Below are positions 1 through 10,431 of a stretch of 64,000 nt of DNA, in pieces. The notes under the pieces were generated by a model. It searched no databases, was not told where the DNA came from, and saw only the letters and a list, made by a program, of their open reading frames with translations. The first letter of the stretch is position 1. Every line of letters begins with the position of its first letter. The DNA is from Gordonia rhizosphera NBRC 16068 (GTDB lineage Bacteria; Actinomycetota; Actinomycetes; Mycobacteriales; Mycobacteriaceae), in assembly GCF_000298195.1 (NCBI RefSeq), contig NZ_BAHC01000151.1:1-64000 (forward strand), read 5' to 3'. The position numbers and the translations under genes were made by a program.

Positions 1-50
1 GCGGTGAGGTTTCCAAGGACGGTCACCTCGTCGCGAAGGACCGGTCATGA
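1..50 (+). CDS. nuoI: NADH-quinone oxidoreductase subunit I, C-terminal end (partial)
   Basis: Only the last 15 codons are in the window, read in the frame starting at base 3 and ending in [15 protein letters not shown] and a TGA at 48-50. The stop overlaps the nuoJ ATG at 47 as ATGA, the usual translational coupling inside nuo operons. Identity as NuoI, the peripheral-arm protein with two 4Fe-4S clusters, is inferred only from its place directly before nuoJ, because the iron-sulfur motifs lie outside the window. Confidence 0.6.
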   Translation, partial: GEVSKDGHLVAKDRS

Positions 51-847
51 CGACCGTCCTCGCCGCGATGACGCAGACGTCGACGGGTGAGGCGGTCCAG
101 TTCTGGGTGCTCGGCGTGGTCGCGGTCCTCGGCGCGCTCGGCGTGGTGTTCGCCACCAAGGCGGTGTACTCGGCGATCTTCCTGGCCACCACGATGATCA
201 TCCTCGCGATCTTCTATGTCGCGCAGGGTGCGTTGTTCCTCGGCGTGGTGCAGGTGGTGGTCTACACCGGTGCGGTGATGATGCTGTTTCTGTTCGTGCT
301 CATGCTGATCGGCGTTGACTCGTCGGATTCACTGGTGGAAACCCTTCGGGGACAGCGTGTCGCCGCCGTCGTCCTCGGCGTCGGATTCGGGGTGCTGCTG
401 ATCGCGGCGATCGCGAATGCATCCCTGGCGGTGTTCGCGGGCGCGCCGGTCGCCGACGGGCAGGGATCGGGCACCGCGGGCGACGGCAACATCGAGGCGA
501 TCGCGATGCTGATCTTCGTGCGCTACCTCTGGGCGTTCGAGATGACCGGCGCGCTGCTCATCGCGGCGACGCTCGGCGCGATGGTCCTCGCGCACCGGCA
601 ACGGTTCGGACCGCGCCGCACCCAGCGGGAGCTGTCGACCGAACGGTTCCGCACCGGGGTGGACATGACCCCGCTGCCGAGTCCCGGTGTCTACGCCCGG
701 CACAACGCGGTCGACGTGCCGGCCCTGCTGCCCGACGGGTCACCGTCGGATCTGTCGGTCAACGCGACCCTGCGGCCTCGTCCCCACGAGGAGGCACCTT
801 CGGCGGCCTCCCACGGCATCCGCAGGTCGCTGGGAGGGCACCGATGA
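47..847 (+). CDS. nuoJ: NADH-quinone oxidoreductase subunit J (complex I membrane arm)
   Basis: The 266-residue product has about five hydrophobic helices in its first 185 residues, including the conserved stretch around [20 protein letters not shown], which matches the pi-bulge helix region of NuoJ. NuoJ is a small membrane-arm subunit that helps couple quinone reduction to proton movement. The C-terminal 80 residues are hydrophilic and proline-rich, a tail common in actinobacterial NuoJ. The start overlaps the preceding stop, and its own stop overlaps the nuoK ATG at 844, so the three genes are probably translated together. The family assignment is firm from sequence and order. Confidence 0.95.
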   Translation: MTTVLAAMTQTSTGEAVQFWVLGVVAVLGALGVVFATKAVYSAIFLATTMIILAIFYVAQGALFLGVVQVVVYTGAVMMLFLFVLMLIGVDSSDSLVETLRGQRVAAVVLGVGFGVLLIAAIANASLAVFAGAPVADGQGSGTAGDGNIEAIAMLIFVRYLWAFEMTGALLIAATLGAMVLAHRQRFGPRRTQRELSTERFRTGVDMTPLPSPGVYARHNAVDVPALLPDGSPSDLSVNATLRPRPHEEAPSAASHGIRRSLGGHR

Positions 848-1143
848 ACCCGGAGAACTACCTCTACCTGGCGGCGCTGCTGTTCACGATCGGCGCCGCG
901 GGGGTGTTGCTGCGACGCAACGCGATCGTCGTGTTCATGTGCATCGAGTTGATGCTCAACGCGGCCAACCTGGCGTTCGTCACGTTCGCGCGGATGCACG
1001 GATCCTTTGACGGACAGGTGATCGCGTTCTTCACCATGGTCGTCGCGGCCGCCGAGGTGGTCATCGGCCTGGCCATCATCATGACGATCTTCCGGGCCCG
1101 ACGGTCGGCTTCGGTCGACGGCGCAGATCTGCTGAAGCGATAG
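844..1143 (+). CDS. nuoK: NADH-quinone oxidoreductase subunit K
   Basis: The 99-residue product is the normal NuoK length and has three transmembrane helices. The second carries the conserved acidic residue in the stretch [17 protein letters not shown], and the third carries the second conserved glutamate in [13 protein letters not shown]. These buried glutamates form part of the proton path in complex I. The start codon overlaps the nuoJ stop, and nuoL follows after 10 bases. Nothing is unusual. Confidence 0.97.
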   Translation: MNPENYLYLAALLFTIGAAGVLLRRNAIVVFMCIELMLNAANLAFVTFARMHGSFDGQVIAFFTMVVAAAEVVIGLAIIMTIFRARRSASVDGADLLKR

Positions 1144-1153
1144 GAGGCGACGG

Positions 1154-3052
1154 GTGAGCACCGAATCGACCGCGGACCTTCTCTGGCTGGTACCCGCGCT
1201 CCCGCTGATCGGAGCGGCGTTGCTGCTGCTCGGCGGGCGTCGCACCGACGCGTGGGGTCACCTGCTGGCCTGCGCGATGGCGCTGGTCTCGTTCGTCGTC
1301 GGGTTCGCCATGTTCGTCGGCATGCTCGGACGAACCGCCGACGACCGCGCGGTGCACCACATCCTGTTCAGCTGGGTACCCGTTGGCGACCTGCAGGTCG
1401 ACTTCGGCCTGCAACTCGATCAGCTCTCGATGTGCTTCGTGCTGCTGATCACCGGGGTCGGGTCGCTCATCCACATCTATTCGATCGGCTACATGGCCCA
1501 CGACCCGGATCGTCGCCGGTTCTTCGCCTACCTCAACCTGTTCCTCGCCGCGATGCTGCTGCTGGTGCTCGCCGACAACTTCCTCGGCCTCTACACGGGT
1601 TGGGAGGGTGTGGGTCTCGCGTCGTACCTGCTCATCGGTTTCTGGCAGGATCGCCCGTCGGCGGCGACGGCGGCGAAGAAGGCGTTCGTGGTCAACCGGG
1701 TCGGCGACATGGGGCTGGCGATCGCGCTGATGATCATGTTCGCGACGTTCGGGTCGGTGTCGTTCGGCGTGGTGTTCGGTGCGGCGGGCGATGCGTCCGA
1801 CGGTGCGCTCACCGCAATGGGGTTCATGCTGCTGCTCGCCGCGTGCGGCAAGTCGGCGCAGGTACCGCTGCAGTCGTGGCTGGGTGACGCGATGGAGGGT
1901 CCCACCCCGGTGTCCGCGCTCATCCACGCCGCGACGATGGTCACCGCCGGTGTCTACCTGATCGCCCGGTCCAACCCGATCTTCGATCTCGCGCCCGCCG
2001 CGCAGGCCGGGGTCGCCGTCGTCGGTGCGGTCACCCTGCTGTTCGGCGCGATCATCGGTTGCGCCAAGGACGACATCAAGAAGGCTCTCGCGGCGTCGAC
2101 GATGAGCCAGATCGGCTACATGGTGCTGGCCACCGGCCTCGGCCCCGCCGGCTACGCGTTCGCCATCATGCACCTGCTCACCCACGGCTTCTTCAAGGCC
2201 GGCCTGTTCCTCGGCGCCGGATCGGTGATGCATGGCATGAACGACGAGACCGACATGCGCCGCTACGGCGGTCTGCGCAACCTGATGCCGATCACCTTCG
2301 TCACCTTCGGGTTCGGCTATCTGGCGATCATCGGGGTGCCGCCGTTTTCCGGGTTCTTCTCCAAGGACCCGATCATCGAGGCGGCCTTCGCCTCCGGCGG
2401 CGTCGGCGGCTGGCTGCTCGGTGGCGCTGCGCTCCTCGGTGCCGGGATCACCGCCTTCTACATGACGCGGGTGATGCTGCTGACGTTCTTCGGCGAACGA
2501 CGCTGGCAGCCGGAAGCGCATCCGCACGAGTCCCCGGCGTCGATGACCGTCCCGATGAGTCTGATCGCCATCGGCTCCCTGGCATCGGGAGCGTTGCTGG
2601 TGTGGGGTGATGCGCTGGTGAATTGGCTGGAACCGGTGGTGGGTGAGGAGCACGGCGAGTTGTCGGTGCCGGCCTGGGTGGTGACGGTCACGATCTTGGC
2701 GGTGGTGGCGGTCGGTGTGGCGATCGCGTGGCGGCAGTACGGCACCCGGCCTGTCCCGCAGACCGCCCCCGACGACGTGTCCGCACTCACCGTCGCTGCG
2801 CGCCGCGACCTCTACGGCGACGCGGTCAACGAGAACCTGCTGATGCGTCCCGGGCAGGAACTCACCCGCGGTCTGGTCCTGGTGGAGAAGGACGGGGTGG
2901 ACGCTGCGACCGTCGGCATCGGCGGCACCATCGCGGCGCTGTCGCAGCGAATACGTGGTTGGCAGAACGGATATGTGCGCTCGTATGCGATGTCGATGTT
3001 CGCCGGCGGAGTCGTGATCGTGGCCGTGGTCATGGTGGTGGGGGTGCTGTGA
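1154..3052 (+). CDS. nuoL: NADH-quinone oxidoreductase subunit L (proton-pumping antiporter-like)
   Basis: The 632-residue polytopic protein starts with GTG and matches NuoL in length. It has the Proton_antipo_N region followed by the diagnostic [16 protein letters not shown] motif near residues 151-166 and the Proton_antipo_M core, including [20 protein letters not shown]. NuoL is the most distal proton-pumping subunit, with a lateral helix near its C-terminus. It lies between nuoK and nuoM on the same strand, and its TGA overlaps the likely GTG start of nuoM. Length and order agree with the mycobacterial nuo operon. Confidence 0.97.
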   Translation: MSTESTADLLWLVPALPLIGAALLLLGGRRTDAWGHLLACAMALVSFVVGFAMFVGMLGRTADDRAVHHILFSWVPVGDLQVDFGLQLDQLSMCFVLLITGVGSLIHIYSIGYMAHDPDRRRFFAYLNLFLAAMLLLVLADNFLGLYTGWEGVGLASYLLIGFWQDRPSAATAAKKAFVVNRVGDMGLAIALMIMFATFGSVSFGVVFGAAGDASDGALTAMGFMLLLAACGKSAQVPLQSWLGDAMEGPTPVSALIHAATMVTAGVYLIARSNPIFDLAPAAQAGVAVVGAVTLLFGAIIGCAKDDIKKALAASTMSQIGYMVLATGLGPAGYAFAIMHLLTHGFFKAGLFLGAGSVMHGMNDETDMRRYGGLRNLMPITFVTFGFGYLAIIGVPPFSGFFSKDPIIEAAFASGGVGGWLLGGAALLGAGITAFYMTRVMLLTFFGERRWQPEAHPHESPASMTVPMSLIAIGSLASGALLVWGDALVNWLEPVVGEEHGELSVPAWVVTVTILAVVAVGVAIAWRQYGTRPVPQTAPDDVSALTVAARRDLYGDAVNENLLMRPGQELTRGLVLVEKDGVDAATVGIGGTIAALSQRIRGWQNGYVRSYAMSMFAGGVVIVAVVMVVGVL

Positions 3053-4677
3053 ACATGCCGTGGTTGACGATCCTGTGGCTGCTGCCGGTGGCTGGTGCAT
3101 TGGCGGTGCTGGCCGTGCCCAACATGCGGCCCGATATCGCGAAATGGCTGGGGCTGGTGGTCTCGCTGGCCACCGCGGTGGTGGCGATCGGGCTGGCCGT
3201 CGGGTTCGACCCGCACGGTGACCGGTATCAGTTCGTGGAGGACCACAGCTGGATTCCGGCATTCGGCACCCGATATGCGTTGGGCCTCGACGGAATCGGG
3301 CTGGTGCTGGTGCTGCTCACCGCGGTGCTGGTGCCGCTGCTGGTCATCGCGGGCTGGGGTGACGCGGATCAGTCCGGCTCCCTGGATGATTCGTCCGGCC
3401 GTCGGCAGAAGGGACCACACACCTACATCGCGCTGACGCTGGCGGTCGAGGCGATGGTGCTGATGAGTTTCGTCGCCCTGGACATCCTGCTGTTCTACAT
3501 CTTCTTCGAGGCCATGCTGATCCCGCTGTACTTCCTGATCGGCGGTTTCGGCAGCGGTCCGGACCGATCGCGGGCCGCGGTGAAGTTCCTGCTGTACAAC
3601 CTGTTCGGCGGGCTGATCATGCTGGCCGCGGTGATCGGGCTCTATGTGGTGACGGCCCGCTCCGGGCTGGGTGCCGACGGCGGCGGCACGTTCTCGTTGC
3701 GGGTCGTCGCCGATGCGGTGTCGGCGGGCGGGCTCGACGCGGAGTCGTCGGTGCTGAAGTTGTTGTTCCTGGGCTTCATGTTCGCGTTCGCGGTGAAGGC
3801 ACCGCTGTGGCCGTTCCACTCCTGGCTGCCCGACGCCGCGGTGGCGGCGACACCGTCGAGTGCGGTGCTGATGATGGCGGTGGTCGACAAGGTCGGCACC
3901 TTCGCGATGTTGCGCTACTGCCTGCAGCTCTTCCCGGACGCCGCGCGGTATTTCGCACCGCTGATCGTCACGCTGGCGGTCGTCGGGATCGTCTACGGCG
4001 CGATCCTGGCGATCGGCCAGACCGACGTGATGCGGCTGATCTCCTACACGTCGATCTCCCATTTCGGGTTCATCATCCTGGGCATCTTCGCATTCACCGA
4101 ACAGGGGCAGGCCGGTTCGACCCTCTACATGGTCAACCACGGGATCTCCACGGCTGCTTTGTTTCTGGTGGCCGGGTTCCTGGTGTCGCGGCGCGGCAGC
4201 CGGCTCATCGCCGACTACGGGGGCGTGCAGAAGATCGCCCCGGTGCTCGCCGGCACCTTCCTGATCGCCGGCCTGGCCACGCTGTCGCTGCCCGGGCTGG
4301 CCCCGTTCATCAGTGAGTTCCTGGTGCTGATCGGCACCTTCACGCGCTATCCGGTCGCGGCGGTGGTCGCGGCGAGTGCGCTGGTGCTGTCGGCGATCTA
4401 CGTGCTGTGGCTCTACCAACGGATGATGGGTGGCCCACCCAAACCCGTCGAGGGGCCGGGGGCGGCCACCCGGTCGATGCCCGATCTCCACGGCCGCGAA
4501 CTCGTCGTCGTGGCCCCGCTCTTGGCGTTGCTGCTCGTGTTCGGTGCGTACCCGAAACCGTTGCTGGACCTGATCGATCCGGCGGTGGCACACACCCTGA
4601 GCACGATTCATGAGCAGCAGCCGCGCCCGGCGGTGCCCGTGCTAGACCGTGTCCCGACCGAGGGAGGCCCGAAGTGA
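3049..4677 (+). CDS. nuoM: NADH-quinone oxidoreductase subunit M
   Basis: The product is about 542 residues with some fourteen hydrophobic helices. It includes the NuoM-type antiporter core with the glutamate helix [18 protein letters not shown] and the [21 protein letters not shown] stretch. I chose the GTG at 3049, which overlaps the nuoL stop as GTGA, although the ATG at 3055 is equally possible and removes only two residues. The open frame runs further upstream through nuoL, but that part is not NuoM-like. The stop overlaps the nuoN start at 4674. Confidence 0.95.
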   Translation: MNMPWLTILWLLPVAGALAVLAVPNMRPDIAKWLGLVVSLATAVVAIGLAVGFDPHGDRYQFVEDHSWIPAFGTRYALGLDGIGLVLVLLTAVLVPLLVIAGWGDADQSGSLDDSSGRRQKGPHTYIALTLAVEAMVLMSFVALDILLFYIFFEAMLIPLYFLIGGFGSGPDRSRAAVKFLLYNLFGGLIMLAAVIGLYVVTARSGLGADGGGTFSLRVVADAVSAGGLDAESSVLKLLFLGFMFAFAVKAPLWPFHSWLPDAAVAATPSSAVLMMAVVDKVGTFAMLRYCLQLFPDAARYFAPLIVTLAVVGIVYGAILAIGQTDVMRLISYTSISHFGFIILGIFAFTEQGQAGSTLYMVNHGISTAALFLVAGFLVSRRGSRLIADYGGVQKIAPVLAGTFLIAGLATLSLPGLAPFISEFLVLIGTFTRYPVAAVVAASALVLSAIYVLWLYQRMMGGPPKPVEGPGAATRSMPDLHGRELVVVAPLLALLLVFGAYPKPLLDLIDPAVAHTLSTIHEQQPRPAVPVLDRVPTEGGPK

Positions 4678-6410
4678 GAGTCGAACACCTCGCCGCCATC
4701 ACGCCGCCCGATATCGCGTACGGCCTGGTGTCGCCGATGTTGATCGTCTTCGGTGCCGCGGTCGTCGCCGTTCTGGTCGAGGCGTTCTCGCCACGACGAT
4801 TCCGCTATGGCATCCAGCTCGTGCTCGCCCTCGGCGGTCTGGTTGCCGCATTCGTGGCGGTCGTCGCGGTGGCGATCGCCGAGTCGCAGGATGGGCGTCT
4901 CGGGCAGCTCGCGATGTCGGGAGCCGTCGTGGTGGATCGGCCCACCCTGTTCCTACAGGGACTGCTTGTCCTCATCGCCATCCCGGCGGTCGCGTTCATG
5001 GGTGAACGCCGACTCGAACGAGTCGTCGCCGGGCTTCCGCCGCAACCGGATTCGGTCCGCACCTCGCGCCGACGGGTCAGCGACGGTCCGGGCGCCGCAG
5101 CACAGGCGACTCTGGACTCGGTCGACGCGGACATGTTCACCCCGTCCGGGGCGTCGGTGCCCAATACCGACGCCGAATACGAGGCGACCCGCGCCGGGGC
5201 GATCAGCACCGAGGTGTTCCCGCTGACCCTGCTCGCCGTCGGCGGCATGATGCTGTTCCCCGCCTGCGGTGACCTGCTGACGATGTTCGTTGCGCTGGAG
5301 GTGCTCTCGCTGCCGCTCTACCTGCTGTGTGGTCTGGCGCGTCGCCGCCGGCTGATCTCGCAGGAGGCGTCGCTCAAGTACTTCCTGCTCGGCGCGTTCT
5401 CGTCGGCGTTCTTCCTGTTCGGCGCCGCATTCACCTACGGCGCAACGGGTTCACTGCAGCTCGGGGTCATCGGAAGGTCGGTCGCCGACGCGGCCGCCGC
5501 ACCGGACGGCGACACCACGCTCGCGCTCATCGCGCTCGGCCTGCTGTCGGTGGGGCTGCTGTTCAAGATCGGTGCGGTGCCGTTCCACGCCTGGGTGCCC
5601 GATGTGTATCAGGGCGCGCCGACCCCGGTGACCGCATTCATGGCCGCGGCCACCAAGGTCGCCGCCTTCGGTGCGCTGTTGCGGGTGTTCTATGTCGGAT
5701 TCGGTGCGCTCAAGGATGATTGGGAGCCCGCGCTGTGGGCCGTCGCGATCGCGACCATGCTGGTGGGCGCGGTGATGGCGGTGACCCAGACCGATGTCAA
5801 ACGCATGCTGGCCTATTCGTCCATCACCCACGCGGGTTTCATCCTGTTGGGGTTGATCGCGTATGACGCCGGTGTCGGCAGCGGTGGAGAACAGCCCGGG
5901 TTGGCGGCGACCATGTTCTACCTCGCGGCCTACGCCTTCTCCACCTTCGGGGCGTTCGCCACCGTCGCCGTTGTCCGCGAACCCGACCGGCCGTCCGGAC
6001 CGCATCTGTCCGGGCGCGAGGCCACCGCGATCTCGCAGTGGGCCGGGCTCGGGAAGCGCTATCCGTTGGTCGGGGCGATGTTCTCGATGTTTCTGCTCGC
6101 ATTCGCGGGTATCCCGCTGACGAGCGGGTTCATCGCCAAGTTCGACGTGTTCGCCGCGGTCGCGGCCAACGGCGGCGGAGTGCTCGTGGTGATCGGTGTG
6201 CTCAGTAGCGCCATCGCCGCCTACTTCTACATTCGGATCATCGTCGCGATGTTCTTCGCCGATGCCCCCACCGACGCCCCGCACGTGGTGAAGCCGAGCG
6301 TGCTGACCACGTCATCGATCGCCGTCTGCACGGTCGTCACCATCGTGCTGGGCATCTTCCCGCAACCGTTGCTCGATCTCGCCACGCAGGCGGCCCACTT
6401 CCTGCCCTGA
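4674..6410 (+). CDS. nuoN: NADH-quinone oxidoreductase subunit N
   Basis: This is the last gene of the operon, 578 residues long, with the NuoN antiporter core (GAVPFHAWVPDVYQGAPTPV) and the conserved membrane glutamate in FVALEVLSLPLYLLCGL. A hydrophilic insertion of about 80 residues, rich in Arg, Ser and Asp, lies around residues 110-185 between early helices. Similar inserts occur in other actinobacterial NuoN proteins. It starts at GTG with four-base overlap with nuoM and is followed within 10 bases by a strong hairpin, so transcription probably ends here. Confidence 0.95.
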   Translation: MRVEHLAAITPPDIAYGLVSPMLIVFGAAVVAVLVEAFSPRRFRYGIQLVLALGGLVAAFVAVVAVAIAESQDGRLGQLAMSGAVVVDRPTLFLQGLLVLIAIPAVAFMGERRLERVVAGLPPQPDSVRTSRRRVSDGPGAAAQATLDSVDADMFTPSGASVPNTDAEYEATRAGAISTEVFPLTLLAVGGMMLFPACGDLLTMFVALEVLSLPLYLLCGLARRRRLISQEASLKYFLLGAFSSAFFLFGAAFTYGATGSLQLGVIGRSVADAAAAPDGDTTLALIALGLLSVGLLFKIGAVPFHAWVPDVYQGAPTPVTAFMAAATKVAAFGALLRVFYVGFGALKDDWEPALWAVAIATMLVGAVMAVTQTDVKRMLAYSSITHAGFILLGLIAYDAGVGSGGEQPGLAATMFYLAAYAFSTFGAFATVAVVREPDRPSGPHLSGREATAISQWAGLGKRYPLVGAMFSMFLLAFAGIPLTSGFIAKFDVFAAVAANGGGVLVVIGVLSSAIAAYFYIRIIVAMFFADAPTDAPHVVKPSVLTTSSIAVCTVVTIVLGIFPQPLLDLATQAAHFLP

Positions 6411-6419
6411 CGATGACGT

Positions 6420-6455
6420 GAGCACGCCCGCCGCCCGAAGACGGCGAGCGTGCTC
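6420..6455. terminator. Bidirectional hairpin between nuoN and the amine oxidase gene
   Basis: GAGCACGC at 6420-6427 pairs with GCGTGCTC at 6448-6455, and an inner CGCCG/CGGCG pair (6429-6433 with 6442-6446) extends the stem. It lies between two convergent genes, 9 bases after nuoN and 25 bases before the amine oxidase stop, and so could end transcripts from both sides. No U-tract follows, which is common in GC-rich actinobacteria. Confidence 0.75.
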
Positions 6456-6480
6456 ATGGAGGCGATGTCGCAGGTGGATG

Positions 6481-8430
6481 TCAGCTCTCGCAGCAGTGCG
6501 ACTTGGTCGGACCCGACGGGACACCGAGCGCCGGATTGCGGTCGAAGAAGCCCACCGGCTTGAGCTTGAAACCGGCGTAGTCGACCGGCATGACCGGCCA
6601 GTCCTCCGGCCGCGGGAAGTGCGTGAGGCCGAAGGTGTGCCACAGGACGACGTCCTCGCCGTCGATGTTGCGGTCGGCCGCCACGTACGCCGGCAGGCCG
6701 TCGTGTCCGGGATTCTGGTTGACATAGTCGCCTGCCGGATACCGCTGCGCGGCATCGTACTTCGTTACCCACAGGTGTTTGGTCGCGAAGGCGGCTCGAG
6801 CAGCGATCGAACTCTTCGGGTCGGCGAGCAGGGCGGGCTGACCCTCCGGGTGCAGCGCGTAGCCGACGTCCTGTCCGAGACGGTTCTGCTTGTCGGGGTT
6901 GGTGATGTGCCAGACCCGGGCCTTGCTGTTGTCGGCCATCCGCATGGCTTCCGACTCGGTACGCAGGGGTGTCTTCTGCTGTCGGAATGCGTTGCCCCAC
7001 CGGTTCTCCGGCCCCATCGGGACCGGCACCGCGTCGACCTCGGTGACGACGTTGCGGTTACCGTCGACGGCCATATCCAACCGCGCGGAGAACAGGTGCT
7101 GGTGGAAGGGTGCGCCGAGACCCGGTGCCATCTCGGTGGAGAAGCCGTCGGGACCGCGGTATGCGGACGAGAAGACGATGCCGGTGGCCTTTGCCTCGAG
7201 CTCGATGGTGCCGTCGAGGTAGAGGTGCCAGTAGAAGCCGTAGTCGTAGTTGCCGATGGTCAGGAAGAAGGAGATCACCAGCCGGCGTGATCGCCGGGTC
7301 TCGGCCATGTCGTTGAACATGTCGGTGTGCTTCCACAGCACACCGTAGTCCTCCTCGTGCAGACAGATCGCGTTCTTCATGACCCGCGGATTGCCGTCTT
7401 CGTCGGCGATCGTCACGTCGAAGTAGGTGATGTCGCCGAGGCAATCGCACCCGAGTTCCAGGGCGTTCGTGTACCGGCCGAACAGGTACTCGCCCTGGTC
7501 GAAGTAGTTCTGCCAGTAACGGACCGGCGACGGATCGGCATAGGGCACCACCATCTCGGCGATCGACGCGCGGTAGATGACCGGACGCACCTGATCGCCG
7601 TCGCGCAGCGAGAGCTGGTGCAGCGTCAGGCCCTCACGAACGTCGAATCCGAACCGGAAGGTCCAGTCGGCCCAACTGATCTGATTGCCCTCGACGGTGA
7701 AGCTGGGGCCTTCGGGCTGGGTGATCTCGATGGGCTTGAGGTCGGTGCGGGTGGGCGTGGCATGCGGTTCGGCATTCCACTCGCCCCGTTCGGCAGGCAC
7801 GGGCAGCTCGATCTCGTCGATCACCTTGACGACGCGACGCTCGGTGAGGTCGACGTAGGCGACGACACCGTCGATCGGATGCGCCCAGGGCAGGTCGGCC
7901 TTGTCCGACTGGTAAAAGGCGAGCACCCGGACGATCCGGTGACCGACCTCGTCCTCGTGCCCGAAGACGCCGGCGGACAACGGGACCGCACGCACGTTGG
8001 CCGGCTCGATGTCGCGGGCCTTCATCGCCTCGAGCCACTCTGACGAGTCGAGGAGGTAGGACTCGATGTCCTCGAACTCCTGGTCCAGGATCGGCACGTG
8101 ACCTTCGGACGCGGCGTCGATCGTGGTCCGTTCGACGACGGCTCGCCCCGTCACCGAGACGATGAGGTTGGCGCCGTGTCCGGTGTCGCGGTCGAGAAGC
8201 AGAACCCGCGCCCGCCTCTCGATCGGGTCTCCGGGACGGAAGGCGAGCACCGCGTCCTTCGCGGGTTCGTCGAGGGCGACGAAGACGAACCGGGTGTGCT
8301 CGCCGAGCAGCCCGGCGGCATCGACGATCTCGCGGACCGCCGTGATCTCGTCAGCTGTCAGCGGGGTGAGCGGGTGGTCGGGGCCGACACTGTCGGTACG
8401 TCCGGGGTCGGTCACGGTGGCGGTACTCAT
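6481..8430 (-). CDS. Copper-containing primary amine oxidase (topaquinone enzyme)
   Basis: The 649-residue product oxidises primary amines to aldehydes with release of ammonia and hydrogen peroxide. The NYDYG motif at Tyr395 (codon 7246-7248) is the tyrosine that self-converts to topaquinone. The copper ligands are visible as His443 and His445 (HQH) and His604 (THFPRPEDWPVMP), with spacing like Arthrobacter globiformis amine oxidase. The catalytic aspartate lies in QNYFDQGEY. The start at 8430 has an AAGGAG six bases upstream. It follows an APC permease by 48 bases, so the pair probably imports and oxidises the same amine. Phenethylamine, tyramine and histamine are candidates that the sequence cannot separate. 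Confidence 0.95.
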   Translation of the reverse strand: MSTATVTDPGRTDSVGPDHPLTPLTADEITAVREIVDAAGLLGEHTRFVFVALDEPAKDAVLAFRPGDPIERRARVLLLDRDTGHGANLIVSVTGRAVVERTTIDAASEGHVPILDQEFEDIESYLLDSSEWLEAMKARDIEPANVRAVPLSAGVFGHEDEVGHRIVRVLAFYQSDKADLPWAHPIDGVVAYVDLTERRVVKVIDEIELPVPAERGEWNAEPHATPTRTDLKPIEITQPEGPSFTVEGNQISWADWTFRFGFDVREGLTLHQLSLRDGDQVRPVIYRASIAEMVVPYADPSPVRYWQNYFDQGEYLFGRYTNALELGCDCLGDITYFDVTIADEDGNPRVMKNAICLHEEDYGVLWKHTDMFNDMAETRRSRRLVISFFLTIGNYDYGFYWHLYLDGTIELEAKATGIVFSSAYRGPDGFSTEMAPGLGAPFHQHLFSARLDMAVDGNRNVVTEVDAVPVPMGPENRWGNAFRQQKTPLRTESEAMRMADNSKARVWHITNPDKQNRLGQDVGYALHPEGQPALLADPKSSIAARAAFATKHLWVTKYDAAQRYPAGDYVNQNPGHDGLPAYVAADRNIDGEDVVLWHTFGLTHFPRPEDWPVMPVDYAGFKLKPVGFFDRNPALGVPSGPTKSHCCES

Positions 8431-8478
8431 CATGTTCTCCTTCGCGTCAATATGGATGTCGTTGATGAACAATGGATT

Positions 8479-9930
8479 TCAGTTGTCTACCGAGATCGTG
8501 TGCCGGGCCGCGTGCGGTCGCGCGACGGCGACCACGGCTCCGCTGAGGAACGCGGCGATCAGGAGCACCGCGATGATGATCGCGAGGGTGTCCGAACCGC
8601 CGACCAGCAACGGAAGGTTGACCGCGGTGAGGACGAGAAGCGTCGCGAGTCCGATCAATCCCAGTCCCGGCGCCAGGATCGTTTGCCACAACCGGGTGTC
8701 CTTGCGGGTCCGGCGGAAGTACACGATGACCGCGATCGAGGTGAGGGTCATGAGAGCGACGATCCCGACCGACGACACCCCGGCGAACCACGCGAACACC
8801 TGGGTGACCGGATCAAGTCCACCGAGTGTGGCGGCCACGATGACCACAGCTGCCGAGGTCGTCTGGACGATCGACGCCACATGGGGAGACGCGTGGCGGG
8901 CGTGGGAGCGGCCGCAAGAAGCGGGCAGTGCTCCGCTGTTGCCCAGCGAGTGGATGTAGCGGGCGAGGACGTTGTGGAACGAGAGCACCGCGGCGAAGAG
9001 ACTCGTGATCAGCAGCACCTGCACGAGGTCCCCGGCGACCGACCCGACGTAGCGGACGGCGGTCTCGGTGATCATGCCCTCGGGGTTCTCCGTGGCCATC
9101 TGGACCGCACCCGCGTCGCCCCATGCGCTGACCATCAGCCAGCTGCTGAGGGCATAGAAGGCGCCGATGAGCAGCAGGGCCAGGTAGGTGGCGCGGGGGA
9201 TCGTCCGAGCCGGGTCGCGGGCCTCGTCACGGAAGACCGCGGTGGCCTCGAAACCGATGTAGCCGGCCAGGGCGAAGATCAGCGCGATCCCGGGCGCCCC
9301 GTGGAAGAAGTTCGCCGGGCTCAGCGCGGCCGTGGACAGTCCCTCGGCGCCGCCGTGGCCGAGCACCGACAGGTTGATGATCATCACGATGCCCACCTCG
9401 CAGACGAGCAGGACGCCGAGCACCTTGCCGGACAGCTCGATGTGGCGATATCCCAGCGAGGCGATGACGACGAGGATGCCCAAGGCATACACGTACCAAG
9501 GTACTGCCGGTCCACCATGTGCGGTGACCAGATCGTTGATCGCGGCGCCGATGTAGCCGTAAACCGCGCCCTGCACTGCCGTGTAGGACAGCAGCGCCAG
9601 GAACGCGGCCCCGAGCCCGGCGTGACGGCCGAGCCCGTGCGCGACGTAGGTGTAGAAGGCACCCGCGCCGGGGATGTGCCGGGCCATCGCGGTGAACCCG
9701 ACGGCGAACAGCAGCAGCACCGCGGTGCAGACGATGTAGGTCGCCGGGTAGGCCGCGCCGTTGCCCGCGGAGATGCCGAGCGGGACGGCACCTGCGATCA
9801 CGGTCAGGGGTGCCGCCGCCGCGATCACCATGAAGACGATGCCGGTGGGGCCGAGCCGGCCGGACAGCGCGTGCGGACCGCCGTCTGTGGAGGCGGTCGA
9901 CGGTGCCGTCGAAACTGGTGTGGTGGTCAT
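8479..9930 (-). CDS. APC-family amino acid/amine permease
   Basis: The product of about 483 residues has roughly twelve transmembrane helices. The first-helix region GPTGIVFMVIAAAAPLTVIAG and the EATAVFRDEARDPARTIPRATY stretch are typical of the APC superfamily. The start at 9930 is preferred over upstream ATGs because GAGAAG lies a few bases before it and the APC fold begins soon after. It is the first gene of a minus-strand pair with the copper amine oxidase, which suggests amine uptake. It is divergent from a second APC permease across a motif-rich intergenic region. Substrate is inferred only from context. Confidence 0.9.
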   Translation of the reverse strand: MTTTPVSTAPSTASTDGGPHALSGRLGPTGIVFMVIAAAAPLTVIAGAVPLGISAGNGAAYPATYIVCTAVLLLFAVGFTAMARHIPGAGAFYTYVAHGLGRHAGLGAAFLALLSYTAVQGAVYGYIGAAINDLVTAHGGPAVPWYVYALGILVVIASLGYRHIELSGKVLGVLLVCEVGIVMIINLSVLGHGGAEGLSTAALSPANFFHGAPGIALIFALAGYIGFEATAVFRDEARDPARTIPRATYLALLLIGAFYALSSWLMVSAWGDAGAVQMATENPEGMITETAVRYVGSVAGDLVQVLLITSLFAAVLSFHNVLARYIHSLGNSGALPASCGRSHARHASPHVASIVQTTSAAVVIVAATLGGLDPVTQVFAWFAGVSSVGIVALMTLTSIAVIVYFRRTRKDTRLWQTILAPGLGLIGLATLLVLTAVNLPLLVGGSDTLAIIIAVLLIAAFLSGAVVAVARPHAARHTISVDN

Positions 9931-10034
9931 GTCACTTCTCATCCTTCTCGGGCGAAATCGAATCGGTTGTCCACAAGAATCGACCCGAATCATTGTCGCG
10001 GAATTATGGAAAGGTAAGCATTCGAATACCGCAT

Positions 10035-10090
10035 ATGAGAATCGGGTTTGCTGTCGATTCTCAATCGAGATTTCCTGGATTCTCAGTTGA
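10035..10090. promoter_or_regulatory. Three degenerate GATTCTCA-type operator candidates near the minus-strand permease
   Basis: GATTCTCA appears inverted at 10035-10043 (ATGAGAATC) and direct at 10056-10068 (GATTCTCAATCGA) and 10078-10090 (GATTCTCAGTTGA). They lie 105-160 bases upstream of the permease start at 9930 and resemble the perfect copies on the other side of the region. They are candidate sites for the IclR regulator encoded at 11976-12728, which is inferred. Confidence 0.5.
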
Positions 10091-10308
10091 TTTTTCAATT
10101 TCCTCGGACGCTGATCACCGAACCCGCACGACCGGTGCGACACAGCCGAGTGGTGGAAACCTCCACCCCGACATCGCAGCTGCCTGACCAGTGTTTCTGC
10201 ACCAGATCTCGCACTGCAGTGCGGTGTCGGTGGATCGGTGAGACTGACCCTACGCCCGCTCTATGAGCTGTGTCACTACCTATTTCGAATGGGTATTCGA
10301 GAGGGTCG

Positions 10309-10431
10309 GATTCTCATTTGAACAGCCTCACGTGGGCCGCGGATCACCCGCGCAGGGTCGCGATATCCCCAGGTTGAACCGATATTCCGGTTCAAATGAG
10401 AATGCGTTAGCGGCAGCTTTCTCATTTGAAC
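10309..10431. promoter_or_regulatory. Three exact copies of TTCTCATTTGAAC upstream of the second permease
   Basis: Exact 13-base copies lie at 10311-10323 (direct), 10390-10402 (inverted, GTTCAAATGAGAA) and 10419-10431 (direct), 106-226 bases before the GTG start at 10537. Three perfect copies of a 13-mer within 121 bases, one inverted, is strong evidence of a protein-binding site. The binding protein is probably the local IclR-type regulator, by context. Confidence 0.65.

Noticed and set aside
1079-3262. 727-residue minus-strand open frame antisense to nuoL
   Set aside because: It is a high-GC shadow frame, rich in Arg, His and Asp with no domain pattern, fully covered by an obvious nuoL.
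8098-10017. 639-residue plus-strand open frame over the amine oxidase and permease
   Set aside because: Its composition (Arg, Asp, Gly repeats) is that of a shadow frame, and the minus strand encodes complete, recognisable proteins.
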